Part shown: one piece after another, positions 33,642 to 42,371 of the stretch
Position numbering within the stretch: position 1 is the stretch's first letter
Layout: every line of letters begins with the position of its first letter
Source of the DNA: Pseudomonas peradeniyensis
GTDB lineage: Bacteria; Pseudomonadota; Gammaproteobacteria; Pseudomonadales; Pseudomonadaceae
NCBI RefSeq assembly: GCF_014268935.2
Contig: NZ_JABWRJ020000003.1
Span: forward strand, 1,045,501-1,109,500
Direction: 5' to 3'
Length of the DNA: 64,000 bases
Made by a program: the position numbers and the translations under genes
The notes under the pieces: generated by a model
Told to the model about the DNA's origin: nothing
The model's database searches: none
Seen by the model: the letters and a program-made list of their open reading frames with translations, nothing else

Positions 33642-34790
33642 ATGATCCGCAGCAAACTGCCGAACGTCGGCACGACCATCTTCACCACCATGTCGCAACT
33701 GGCCATGCAGACCGGTGCGCTCAACCTCTCCCAGGGCTTCCCTGATTTCAACGGTCCCCAGGCCTTGCTCGATGCCGTCGGTCGCCATGTGGCCGCCGGG
33801 CACAACCAGTATTCGCCCATGACCGGCCTGCCGGCACTGCGCCAGCAGGTGGCGGCGAAAATCGCCCGGTTGTACGGCGCGAATGTCGATGCCGACCAGG
33901 AGGTGACCATCACCCCGGGTGCCACCGAGGCGATCTTCTGCGCCATCCAGGCGGTCATCCATGCCGGCGACGAGGTGATCGTCTTCGACCCCAGCTACGA
34001 TAGCTACGAGCCCTCCGTGGAACTGGCCGGCGGGCGCTGCGTGCATGTGCCGCTGGCCGACGGCAGTTTCAGCATCGACTGGCAGCGTTTCAGCGATGCC
34101 CTGAGCCCGCGCACGCGCATGGTCATCCTCAACTCGCCGCACAACCCCAGCGGTGCGCTGATCAGCCGTGACGACCTGGACCAGTTGGCCAGGCTGATCG
34201 GCGACCGCGATATCTACCTGGTCAGCGACGAGGTCTACGAACACCTGATCTACGACGGCGTGCGCCATGCCAGCGTGCTGGCCCACCCGCAGCTCTATTC
34301 GCGGGCGTTCGTGGTCAGCTCGTTCGGCAAGACCTACCACGTCACCGGCTGGAAGACCGGCTATGTGGTCGCCCCGCCGGCATTGAGCGCGGAACTGCGC
34401 AAGGTGCACCAGTACGTCAATTTCTGTGGCGTGACGCCGTTGCAGTGCGCGCTGGCCGACTTCATGGCCGAGCACCCTGAGCATATCGACGAGCTGCCGG
34501 CCTTCTACCAGGCCAAGCGGGACCTGTTCTGCGACCTGCTGCAGGCCTCGCGTTTCACCTTCACCCGCACGCCGGGCACCTATTTCCAACTGGTGGACTA
34601 TTCGCAGATTCGGCCCGACCTGAACGATGTCGACATGGCCCTGTGGCTGACCCGTGAGCATGGCGTGGCCAGCATCCCGGTGTCGGTGTTCTACCAGCAA
34701 CCCATCCCCGAGCAACGCCTGGTGCGCCTGTGCTTTGCCAAACGCGAGGAGACGCTGCGCCAGGCAGCGGAGAAACTATGCGCGATCTGA
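33642..34790 (+). CDS. PLP-dependent aminotransferase (methionine aminotransferase YbdL-like)
   Basis: 382 residues, class I/II fold. The PLP lysine should be K230 in SSFGKTYHVTGWKTGY, with NSPHNPSG at residues 164-171 and SDEVYEHLIYDG at 195-206. YbdL-type enzymes prefer methionine, glutamine and aromatic residues. The next gene encodes an omega-amidase-like enzyme and overlaps by 13 bp. The pair suggests removal of the 2-oxoacid amide formed when glutamine is the amino donor, as described for transaminase/omega-amidase couples. Specificity is inferred from context and similarity. Confidence 0.88.
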   Translation: MIRSKLPNVGTTIFTTMSQLAMQTGALNLSQGFPDFNGPQALLDAVGRHVAAGHNQYSPMTGLPALRQQVAAKIARLYGANVDADQEVTITPGATEAIFCAIQAVIHAGDEVIVFDPSYDSYEPSVELAGGRCVHVPLADGSFSIDWQRFSDALSPRTRMVILNSPHNPSGALISRDDLDQLARLIGDRDIYLVSDEVYEHLIYDGVRHASVLAHPQLYSRAFVVSSFGKTYHVTGWKTGYVVAPPALSAELRKVHQYVNFCGVTPLQCALADFMAEHPEHIDELPAFYQAKRDLFCDLLQASRFTFTRTPGTYFQLVDYSQIRPDLNDVDMALWLTREHGVASIPVSVFYQQPIPEQRLVRLCFAKREETLRQAAEKLCAI

Positions 34791-35569
34791 GCCAACTGCC
34801 GAACCTGAAAATCGCCCTGGTGCAGACCACCCTGGCCTGGCACGACCGCGAGGCCAACTACGCGCACTTCGAGGAGCTGATCGGCCAGGCCGGCGAGGTG
34901 GACCTGGTGGTCCTGCCGGAAATGTTCACCACCGGCTTCTCGATGGAGTCCGAAAGCCTGGCGGAGCCTGAGAACGGCCCGACCTACAAGTGGCTCAAGG
35001 CCCAGGCGAAGAAAGCCAACGCGGTGATCACCGGCAGCGTGATCATCCAGGCCGCCGACGGCAGCCACCGCAACCGCCTGCTGTGGGCGCGGCCCGACGG
35101 TGAGATCCTGCACTACGACAAGCGCCACCTGTTCCGCATGGCTGGAGAGCACAAGCACTACACCCCGGGCGAGCGCCAGGTGCAGTTCGAGCTCAAGGGT
35201 TGGCGGATCCGCCCGCTGATCTGCTACGACCTGCGCTTCCCGGTGTGGAGCCGCGATGCCCAGGACACCGACCTGCTGCTGTACACTGCCAACTGGCCTG
35301 CGGCGCGGCGCCTGCACTGGAACCGCCTGCTGCCGGCGCGGGGCATCGAGAACCTGTGCTTCGTCGCGGCGGTTAACCGGGTGGGCACCGATGGCAAGGG
35401 CTTCGCCTATTCCGGCGACAGCCAGGTGCTGGACTTCCAGGGCGAGAGCCTGCTGAGCGCGGGCGAGGCCGACGGCGTGTTCACCGTGGTGCTGCGGGCG
35501 GCGGAATTGGCGGCGTACCGGGCGCGGTTCCCGGCGAACCTGGATGCCGATACCTTCGATCTGCATTGA
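34778..35569 (+). CDS. Nitrilase-superfamily omega-amidase (YafV/Nit2-like)
   Basis: 263 residues. The catalytic triad of the superfamily is visible: E48 (VVLPEMFTTGF), K115 (YDKRHLF) and C149 (PLICYDLRFP). YafV/Nit2 enzymes hydrolyse 2-oxoglutaramate or 2-oxosuccinamate. It overlaps the aminotransferase gene by 13 bp, which fits a coupled pathway. The ATG at 34778 begins MRDLSQLPNLKIALVQTTL; the longer frame is inside the aminotransferase gene. Good family call, moderate substrate call. Confidence 0.9.
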   Translation: MRDLSQLPNLKIALVQTTLAWHDREANYAHFEELIGQAGEVDLVVLPEMFTTGFSMESESLAEPENGPTYKWLKAQAKKANAVITGSVIIQAADGSHRNRLLWARPDGEILHYDKRHLFRMAGEHKHYTPGERQVQFELKGWRIRPLICYDLRFPVWSRDAQDTDLLLYTANWPAARRLHWNRLLPARGIENLCFVAAVNRVGTDGKGFAYSGDSQVLDFQGESLLSAGEADGVFTVVLRAAELAAYRARFPANLDADTFDLH

Positions 35570-35575
35570 GGGCCA

Positions 35576-35644
35576 ATCGCGGGGCAAGTCGCATCGGCGC
35601 ACCGCCGCTCCCACGATTCTGTGGGAGCGGGCTTGCCCCGCGAT
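35576..35644. repeat. REP pair, hybrid arms
   Basis: The left arm starts ATCGCGGGGCAAGTCGCATC and includes the insert GCATCGGCGCACCGCC. The right arm is the plain GTGGGAGCGGGCTTGCCCCG form (35621-35644). The two arms are different REP subtypes and pair only at their ends. Confidence 0.85.
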
Positions 35645-35655
35645 GCTTTCAGGCT

Positions 35656-38220
35656 TCAGTACACATCTCGCCGATACCGGCCGTCCTCGATCAACTGCTG
35701 CACGACAGCCTCGCCCAGCATCCCCTGCAACGCTGCGTCCACCCCGGCCGCCATACCTTGCAGGCTGCCGCAGACATACACGCAAGCGCCATCCTCGACC
35801 CAGCGCTTGAACTCGGCGGCCTGCTGCAACAGCACGTCCTGCACATAGATCTTTTCCGCCTGGTCCCGCGAAAACGCCAGGTCCAGCCGTTGCAGGTCGC
35901 CGCTTTCCACCCAGCCCTGCAGCTCCTCGCCGCAAAGCAGGTCGTGTGCCCGGTTGCGTTCACCGAACAGTAGCCAGTTGCGTTGTTCGCCCTCGGCAAT
36001 ACGGGCCTTGAGCAGGCTGCGCAGACCGGCCAGGCCGGTGCCATTGCCGATCATTACCAAGGGCGCCGACTCGGCGGGCAAATGGAAACCGCTATTGCGA
36101 CGCAGGCGTGCGCTGACGCTGCCTTCCAGCGGCAGGTATTCGGTCAGCCAGCCGGAGCCCAGGCCCAGGTTGCCATCGGCGTGGCGCTCCTGGCGCACGA
36201 TCAGCTCCAGCACGCCATCGCTGGCGATGGAAGCAATCGAGTATTCACGGGCAGTCAGCGGGATCAGGGCATCGACCAGTGCCTGGGCATGCAGGCCGAT
36301 CAGGTGTTCGCGGCTGACCGGCAACTGGCGGCTGGCCAGGCCCTGCGCCAAGGTTTCCTGCAGGCCATCGAGCTGCACCGAGCTGCGTGGATCGAGGCCC
36401 AGGCCGGCCAGGAAGGCATCGACGCGGGGCTGGCCGTTGCGCGGCAGGATCTCGATCAGGTCACCGGCTTCCCAGGTTGCGGGCGCTTCTGCCTGCAGGC
36501 CCAGCAGGTACACCGGCGCCCCCTGGCTGCCGGGGTTGAGCTGTTCGCGGCGCGACAGGCGCCAGTTGCCGAAGCTTGGCGGCTGCCAGGCGGCAACCGG
36601 GCGGGCGCCGGTCAGTTGCGTCAGTTCCTGTTGCCACAACTGCAGGGCGACGGGGTCGGCGTTGTCCACCTCCACCGGGCTGAAGGCGCAGCTGGCGCCA
36701 CGTTCGCCGAGCCAGGCCTGGAGCCGGCGGGCGAAGCCGCAGAAGTGCGGGTACTGGCGGTCGCCCAAGGCCAGCAGGGCGTAGTCCAGGTGCTCCAGCG
36801 GCCAGGCTTGGCCCAGAACCTTGCGCTCGAAGCCACGGGCGCTGTCCGGGGCCTCGCCGTCGCCGAAGGTGCTGACCACGAACAGCGCGCGGTTGGCCTG
36901 GCGCAATTCGGTCTCGCCCAGTTCGGCCAGCGGGCGTACCTGCACCGGCAAGCCGGCGGCTTGCAGTTGGCCGGCGCTCTGCCAGGCCAGCTGTTCGGCG
37001 AAGCCGCTCTGGCTGGCGAAACCGATCAGCCAGCGGTCGCCGTCATTCGACTGCGGGGCCACCGCGCCACGTGTGGCGCGGACCTGGCGCTTCTTGCGCC
37101 GACGGTCGAGGTACAGCAGCCAGCCGGTGACGAAGAACAGCGGCATGGTCAGGCTGGCGAGGGTGACGATGATCCGCCCCGGCAGGCCGAAGTAGCTGCC
37201 CACGTGCAGGGCGTAGACGCTCTGCAGCAACTGGGCCTTGAACGACTTGTCGGTATAGCGCTCGTGACGCTTGACCTGGCCGCTGGCCGGGTCGAGGGTG
37301 AGGGTGTTGAGGGCGCGCTCGTGGTCGGCGCCCTGCAGCAGGTAGAACAGGGTCGCCGGTTGCCCGCCGGCCGGTGGCAGGCGCAGGTTGTAGGTGGACA
37401 GGCCGGGGCCTGCGGCGGCCTTGAGGTTGGTCCAGATGGCATCGTAATCGACAACAAGAGGCGGGGCGTTCTTGTCCACCTTGGGCGGGCCATGGCGACC
37501 GCCGCGGCCTTCGCCACGCTTCTGCTCGCCGGCTGCGGGCTGGTCGGCCAGCAGCCGGTTCAGGCCTTCGCGGTACCACTCGTAGGACCAGAACAGCCCG
37601 GTCAGGGCGAACAGCAGGTAGAACAGCAGGCACCAGGTGCCGAACACCGCGTGCAGGTCCCAGTTGAAGGCACGGCCTTTCTTCGCCCAGTCCAACGTCA
37701 GCCAGGTCCGCCAGTTCAGAGCCTTGCGCGGCCAGCGCAGGTACAGCCCGGACAGGCAGAAGAATATAAGCATCAGGGTGCAGGCGCCGGTGATCTGCCG
37801 GCCTGTGTCGCCCATGGCCAGGAACCGGTGCAGGTTGAGCATGAGGTTGAAGAAGCCCAGGCCGGCGACGTCACCCTTGAGCTCGCCGGTGTACGGGTCG
37901 GCATAGCGTAGCGCGCCACGGCGCTCGCCGGGGGCGGGGGTGAAGAAGATTCGCGCGGCGTTGCCCTCGCGGGTGTCGACCCAGAGCATGGAGACCTTGT
38001 CGCCTTGCGCGGCCTCGACCCGGCGGACCAGCTCGGCCGGTGGCAGCACACCTTCCTGGCGTACCTCGACCTTGAGTACCTCGGCGTTGAATGCGCGCAG
38101 CAGTTCTTCCTGGAACGACCAGATCGCGCCGGTCACGCCCATCAGCGCCAGCACCAGGCCGGCGGTGATGCCAAAGAACCAGTGCAATTGGAACAGCGTC
38201 TTCTTCACCACATCGATCAC
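35656..38220 (-). CDS. piuB: PepSY-domain / flavodoxin-reductase fusion protein (PiuB-like)
   Basis: 854 residues. The N-terminal half is a PepSY_TM module with four membrane helices (LHWFFGITAGLVLALMGVTG near 12, LMLIFFCLSGLYLRWP near 152, a third near 205, and LTMPLFFVTGWLLYLDRR near 360). A flavodoxin-like FMN domain follows (GFASQSGFAEQLAW near 405), then a CysJ-type FAD/NADPH reductase domain (MIGNGTGLAGLRSLLKA, AREYSIASI). Such proteins move electrons from NADPH across the inner membrane, probably to reduce ferric siderophores in the periplasm. It starts at a GTG. It lies directly behind the receptor gene on the same strand, like PA4513 behind piuA in P. aeruginosa. Confidence 0.85.
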   Translation of the reverse strand: MIDVVKKTLFQLHWFFGITAGLVLALMGVTGAIWSFQEELLRAFNAEVLKVEVRQEGVLPPAELVRRVEAAQGDKVSMLWVDTREGNAARIFFTPAPGERRGALRYADPYTGELKGDVAGLGFFNLMLNLHRFLAMGDTGRQITGACTLMLIFFCLSGLYLRWPRKALNWRTWLTLDWAKKGRAFNWDLHAVFGTWCLLFYLLFALTGLFWSYEWYREGLNRLLADQPAAGEQKRGEGRGGRHGPPKVDKNAPPLVVDYDAIWTNLKAAAGPGLSTYNLRLPPAGGQPATLFYLLQGADHERALNTLTLDPASGQVKRHERYTDKSFKAQLLQSVYALHVGSYFGLPGRIIVTLASLTMPLFFVTGWLLYLDRRRKKRQVRATRGAVAPQSNDGDRWLIGFASQSGFAEQLAWQSAGQLQAAGLPVQVRPLAELGETELRQANRALFVVSTFGDGEAPDSARGFERKVLGQAWPLEHLDYALLALGDRQYPHFCGFARRLQAWLGERGASCAFSPVEVDNADPVALQLWQQELTQLTGARPVAAWQPPSFGNWRLSRREQLNPGSQGAPVYLLGLQAEAPATWEAGDLIEILPRNGQPRVDAFLAGLGLDPRSSVQLDGLQETLAQGLASRQLPVSREHLIGLHAQALVDALIPLTAREYSIASIASDGVLELIVRQERHADGNLGLGSGWLTEYLPLEGSVSARLRRNSGFHLPAESAPLVMIGNGTGLAGLRSLLKARIAEGEQRNWLLFGERNRAHDLLCGEELQGWVESGDLQRLDLAFSRDQAEKIYVQDVLLQQAAEFKRWVEDGACVYVCGSLQGMAAGVDAALQGMLGEAVVQQLIEDGRYRRDVY

Positions 38221-38314
38221 CTTGTATTGCCGCCAGGAACTGCGCGGCGTGCATTATGCCTTGATACGCAAAAGCCCCGTTCAAGCGAATGAACGGGGCC
38301 CGGGGTGCGGCTGT

Positions 38315-40594
38315 TTAGAAGTGCACGCTGGTGGTCAGCAACGCCGTGCGCCCCGCCGCCTGGTTGGCGAAGTGGGTGGAGTACGCCTTGTCGTAGTAGA
38401 CCTCGTTGGTGAGGTTCTGCACGTTCAGCTGCAGGTCGATGTTCTTGGTCAGCTTGTAGGCGGCCATGGCGTCGTAGCGTACGTAGCTGTCGACCATGGT
38501 GGTGTTGGCCACGCTGCCGTAGACGTCATCGACATAGAAGGCGCCGCCACCGACGGTCAGCTTCGGCGTCAGCTGGTAGGTGGTCCACAGGCTGGCGCTG
38601 TTGTTCGGCGTGTTGGGCAACTGGTTGCCGTCGTTCGCCTTGCCCAGTGGGCCGCCGTCGATCTGGCGGGCCTGCATGTAGGTGTAGCCAGCGAACACCT
38701 GCCACTTGTCGGTCAGTTTGCCGCTGGCCGACAGCTCGATGCCTTGCACACGGGTTTCACCGACGTTCTCGTAGGTGTTGGTGTTGACCTGGACCCGGGC
38801 ATTTTCCTTCTCGGTGCGGAACAGCGCGGCGGCCAGGGACAGGCGCTGGTCGAGCAGGTCCCACTTGGTGCCGAGCTCGTAGTTGGTGGTCTCTTCCGGC
38901 TCCATGTCACTGCCCAGCAGGTTGCCGGAACGGTCGGTGGTGTTGCCCAGCGGGTTGCCTTCGGTACCCTCGCCGAGCATGGCGCCAGGCGGCGTGGCGG
39001 AGGTGGCGTAGGACACGTAGATGCTGCCGTTGTCCGCCGGTTTCCACACCAGGCCCAGCTGGCCGGTGACGAACTCGCTGGTGTCCGAGCCTTTGGCGGG
39101 TACGCCCTTGCTGCTCACCGTGGTGCTGCCGTCGGCGTTGTAGCCACGGTAGTCGGTGTCGAAGTGGTCATAGCGCAGGCCCATGTTCAGCAGCCACTGC
39201 GGGGTCAGCTCCAGGGTGTCGAACACGTAGAGCGCGCGGGTCTTGCTGCTGGTCCTGGTGCCGGCGTAGTTGCGCGCGACGGTGCCGACCCAGTTGTCGT
39301 CCGGGTTCGGGTTGTCCAGCGAGGTGCAGCTGCCGCCACTGCCTGGGCCGGTACAGGTGAGCTTGCTGTTGGGGGTGACGGTGTAGCTCTGGCGGTCGGA
39401 CTCTTCCTTGGTGAACTCGACGCCGGTGGAGAAGCTGTTCTTCAGGCCGCCCAGGTAGAACTCGCCGAACAGGTCGGTCTGGTTGGTGGTGGTGGCGGTG
39501 TTGCCCACACGGGTGTTGGCGCGACGCCAGACGCCGTTGTTGTTGACGTTGCCGGCGCTGTCGTCAGGCTGGGTCAGCACGTAGTCCTGCATGCTGTTGC
39601 CGTGGCGCAGGGTGTTCTTGATGGTCAGCGTGTCGGACAGGTCGTGCTCGATGGCGAAGGTCGCGATATCGACACGGGTCTTGCGGAAGTCGCGTCCGGT
39701 CAGACCGTAGAAGTTGTCGCTGTCACCACCGTCGACCGGTTTGTCCGGATGCGCCGAAGTCCGTGCGGTGCTGCCTGCGCGCGGCACGCTGTAGGGGATG
39801 CCGGAGTCCGGCAGGTCGTCGCTTTCGAGGTGGTAGTAGTCGAGGTTGACGCGGGTCGGCGTACCCAGGCCGAAGGCCAGCGAGGGGGCGATGCCCCAGC
39901 GGTCGTAGTTGACCTTGTCGCGGCCGGCGACGTTGCTTTCGTGGGTCATCAGGTTCAGGCGCCCGGCAACGCTGTCGCTGAACTGGTAGTTGCCGTCGAA
40001 GGTGTAGCGTTGGGTCTGGTCGCTGCCCCAGGTCCAGGCGCCGTCCAGCGAGTTGCCCAGGTGCGCGCGCTTGCTCACCAGGTTGATGGTGCCGCCCGCG
40101 GCGCCACGGCCACCGATCGCCGAGTTCGGGCCCTTGGCCACTTCCACCGATTCCACCGCGAAGATTTCCCGGGTCTGGGCACCGGTGTCGCGCACGCCGT
40201 CCAGGTAGGTGTCGCCCTGAGCATCGAAGCCACGGATGAAGGGGCGGTCGCCTTGCGGGTTGCCGCCTTCACCGGCACCGAAGGTGATCCCCGGCACGGT
40301 GCGCAGGGCATCCTGCAGGGACATGGCGTTGGTGTCCTTGATCACCTGCTGTGGGATCACGGTGACCGACCGTGGGGTGTCCACCAGCGGCGCGGTGTAC
40401 TTCTGCGACGAGGCCTTGTCGACCTTGTACTCGGTGCTTGCCTGTTCGGCCTTGCCATTGACGCTGGTGGCGTCGAGGGTGATGGCGTTATTGGCGGCCG
40501 GGTCGGCGGCATAGGCCGAGGTGGCGGTGATCGCCATGCCGATGGCGGAGGCGAGCAGACGTGGTGAACTCACAGCAGATGGCACGTGACGCAT
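38315..40594 (-). CDS. piuA: TonB-dependent siderophore receptor (PiuA/Fiu-like)
   Basis: 759 residues. A signal peptide (cut near AYAADP) is followed by the plug domain with VDTPRSVTVIPQQVIKD, FIRGFDAQGDTYLDGVRD and GPNSAIGGRGAAGGTINLV, then a 22-strand barrel ending in a terminal Phe (TTSVHF). It takes up catecholate-type ferric siderophores and, as known for P. aeruginosa PiuA, siderophore-drug conjugates. A GGGAAGG site precedes the ATG. It is divergent from piuC and followed by the PepSY reductase gene, the conserved piu arrangement next to speC. Iron control by Fur is probable. Confidence 0.88.
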   Translation of the reverse strand: MRHVPSAVSSPRLLASAIGMAITATSAYAADPAANNAITLDATSVNGKAEQASTEYKVDKASSQKYTAPLVDTPRSVTVIPQQVIKDTNAMSLQDALRTVPGITFGAGEGGNPQGDRPFIRGFDAQGDTYLDGVRDTGAQTREIFAVESVEVAKGPNSAIGGRGAAGGTINLVSKRAHLGNSLDGAWTWGSDQTQRYTFDGNYQFSDSVAGRLNLMTHESNVAGRDKVNYDRWGIAPSLAFGLGTPTRVNLDYYHLESDDLPDSGIPYSVPRAGSTARTSAHPDKPVDGGDSDNFYGLTGRDFRKTRVDIATFAIEHDLSDTLTIKNTLRHGNSMQDYVLTQPDDSAGNVNNNGVWRRANTRVGNTATTTNQTDLFGEFYLGGLKNSFSTGVEFTKEESDRQSYTVTPNSKLTCTGPGSGGSCTSLDNPNPDDNWVGTVARNYAGTRTSSKTRALYVFDTLELTPQWLLNMGLRYDHFDTDYRGYNADGSTTVSSKGVPAKGSDTSEFVTGQLGLVWKPADNGSIYVSYATSATPPGAMLGEGTEGNPLGNTTDRSGNLLGSDMEPEETTNYELGTKWDLLDQRLSLAAALFRTEKENARVQVNTNTYENVGETRVQGIELSASGKLTDKWQVFAGYTYMQARQIDGGPLGKANDGNQLPNTPNNSASLWTTYQLTPKLTVGGGAFYVDDVYGSVANTTMVDSYVRYDAMAAYKLTKNIDLQLNVQNLTNEVYYDKAYSTHFANQAAGRTALLTTSVHF

Positions 40595-40630
40595 TGTTGT
40601 AGACCTTCCCCAAGGTATGAAGGCCGCGGA

Positions 40631-40649
40631 GCATAATGTAAGTGATTGT
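40631..40649. promoter_or_regulatory. Candidate Fur box between piuA and piuC
   Basis: GCATAATGTAAGTGATTGT matches about 12 of 19 positions of the Fur consensus (AATG and ATT half-site cores conserved). It lies 37 bp upstream of piuA in the divergent 223-bp AT-rich region. The match is moderate, so this is inference. Confidence 0.45.
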
Positions 40650-40817
40650 AACGAACAATTGAGAAGCGTTTACATTCGCCATAAATTTACATTCTTTACA
40701 ATTTTGCCTTACGGTTTTTACGGTCTCATCCGTCGTGCGATGGAGAAAGGGGCTTGTGGTAGGTAAAAGGGAATCAATATCATTGGCGTCCCTTTCAGTC
40801 ATACCTGGTGCCGCCGC

Positions 40818-41498
40818 ATGCTGCTTCATATTCCCGGGCTGTTCGACGCCGACGAGATCTCGCGCATCCGCGAGGCCCTGGAGCAGGCCGACTGGGCCGA
40901 TGGCAAGATCACCGCGGGGTACCAGTCGGCCAAGGCCAAGCACAACCTGCAGTTGCCCGAGGGCCATGCGCTGGCCAAGGAGATCGGTGGCGCACTGATC
41001 GAGCGGCTGTGGCGCAACCCGTTGTTCATGTCGGCGGCGCTGCCGCACAAGGTGTTCCCGCCGCTGATCAACTGTTACCGCGAAGGGGGCAATTTCGATT
41101 TCCACATCGACAACGCCCTGCGCCAGCCCAAGGGCAGCCCGGAGCGGGTGCGCACCGACCTGTCCTCGACGCTGTTCCTCAGCGACCCGGACAGCTACGA
41201 CGGTGGCGAACTGGTGATCCAGGACACCTATGGCGTGCGCGAGGTCAAGCTGGCCGCGGGCGACATGGTGCTGTATCCCGGCACCAGCCTGCACAAGGTC
41301 AATCCGGTCACTCGCGGGGCGCGCTATGCGGCGTTCTTCTGGACCCAGAGCCTGGTGCGCGAGGACAGCCAGCGCACCCTGCTGTTCGAGATGGACAACG
41401 CGGTTCGCCAGCTTACCGCCGATGTGCCCGGGCATCCGTCGCTGCTGCAACTGACCGGCACCTATCACAACCTGCTGCGCCGCTGGGCCGAGGTCTGA
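40818..41498 (+). CDS. piuC: PKHD-type Fe(II)/2-oxoglutarate dioxygenase PiuC
   Basis: 226 residues. The iron ligands are H96, D98 (FHIDNAL) and H159 (GTSLHKV), with R169 (RGARYA) as the 2-oxoglutarate contact, at the normal spacing. The family (PiuC/YbiX) is iron-responsive and always found by siderophore receptors; its substrate is unknown. It is divergent from piuA and followed 3 bp later by the Sel1-repeat gene. The ATG at 40818 gives the standard length. Confidence 0.93.
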   Translation: MLLHIPGLFDADEISRIREALEQADWADGKITAGYQSAKAKHNLQLPEGHALAKEIGGALIERLWRNPLFMSAALPHKVFPPLINCYREGGNFDFHIDNALRQPKGSPERVRTDLSSTLFLSDPDSYDGGELVIQDTYGVREVKLAAGDMVLYPGTSLHKVNPVTRGARYAAFFWTQSLVREDSQRTLLFEMDNAVRQLTADVPGHPSLLQLTGTYHNLLRRWAEV

Positions 41499-41501
41499 GC
41501 C

Positions 41502-42251
41502 GTGTCCTATCAGTTGCGACGTGAGGATGTGGTGGATGTGGCCGGGTTGCAGGCGATGCTCGAACACAGCCCGGGCCAGGCCGCCCAGGCGATCCTGGCA
41601 GCGGCGGGGCAGGGAGTGGTCGAGGCGCAGTCGTTGCTCGGGCAGATCCTGCTCGATGGGCGCGGTATCGAAGAGGATGCCAGCGTGGCCCGTCGTTGGT
41701 TCGCCATCGCCGCCCAGGGCGGCAGCGCCATGGCCCACAACATGCTTGGCCGGTGCCTGGAGCACGGCTGGGGTGGCGAGGCGGATCTCGCACAGGCGGC
41801 CATTCACTATGCCCGTGCGGCCGACGCCGGCCTGGACTGGGGCATGTACAACCTGGCCAACCTCCTGGCCACCGGGCGCGGGGTGCCGGCCGACCAGGCC
41901 CAGGCGTTGATGTGCTACGAGAAGGCCGCGCAGCTGGGGCATGCCAAGTCGATGAACCTGTATGGGCGCTACCTGGAGCAGGGGATTGCCACCGCGCCGA
42001 GTCCTGCCCGGGCGGTGCGCTGGTATCGGCGTTCGGCCGAGGCCGGGGATTTTCGCGGGATGTTCAGCCTGGCGCTGGTGCTGGTCGAGCGCGGGGAAAT
42101 CGGGGAGGCCGGGCCTTGGCTGGAGCGAGCCAGGGTCGAGGGCAACCTGAATTTCCTGCGCAGTGCGCTGGTGACGTTGCAGGGGGCGGGGCCGGCGCTG
42201 ATGGCCCATGCGGCGCGCTATGCCGAGGAGATCGAACAGCGCGCTACTTGA
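41502..42251 (+). CDS. Sel1-repeat (tetratricopeptide-like) protein
   Basis: 249 residues with at least four Sel1-like repeats: AQSLLGQILLDGRGIEEDASVARRWF, AHNMLGRCLEHGW, GMYNLANLLATGRGV and SMNLYGRYLEQG, each followed by A-x-x-Y/W-x-x-x-A. No signal peptide is evident, so it is probably cytoplasmic. It starts at a GTG 3 bp after piuC and is surely co-transcribed. A similar gene follows piuC in P. aeruginosa as I recall. A scaffold role in iron uptake is a guess. Confidence 0.88.
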   Translation: MSYQLRREDVVDVAGLQAMLEHSPGQAAQAILAAAGQGVVEAQSLLGQILLDGRGIEEDASVARRWFAIAAQGGSAMAHNMLGRCLEHGWGGEADLAQAAIHYARAADAGLDWGMYNLANLLATGRGVPADQAQALMCYEKAAQLGHAKSMNLYGRYLEQGIATAPSPARAVRWYRRSAEAGDFRGMFSLALVLVERGEIGEAGPWLERARVEGNLNFLRSALVTLQGAGPALMAHAARYAEEIEQRAT

Positions 42252-42270
42252 GTATGTCTGTTCCGGTCAT

Positions 42271-42335
42271 ATCGCGAGTCAAACCCGCTCCCACGGGTAT
42301 TCACCACGGGCGTGGGAGCGGCCTCGCCCCGCGAT
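42271..42335. repeat. REP pair
   Basis: ATCGCGAGTCAAACCCGCTC starts the left arm (42271-42295). The right arm, 42311-42335, is CGTGGGAGCGGCCTCGCCCC and onward. Arms are imperfect. It lies between two convergent genes. Confidence 0.85.
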
Positions 42336-42342
42336 AGAATTG

Positions 42343-42366
42343 AAAACGGGGCCTTGCGGCCCCGTT
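42343..42366. terminator. Terminator of speC
   Basis: ACGGGGCC-TTGC-GGCCCCGT flanked by AAAA on the left, giving a short U run for minus-strand transcripts. It lies 6 bp after the speC stop. Confidence 0.8.
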
Positions 42367-42371
42367 GTGTA

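Noticed and set aside
37940..40567. 875-codon plus-strand open frame across the siderophore receptor and reductase genes
   Set aside because: It is the antisense shadow of high-GC coding sequence. The minus-strand proteins have clear domains, while the plus-strand translation has none.
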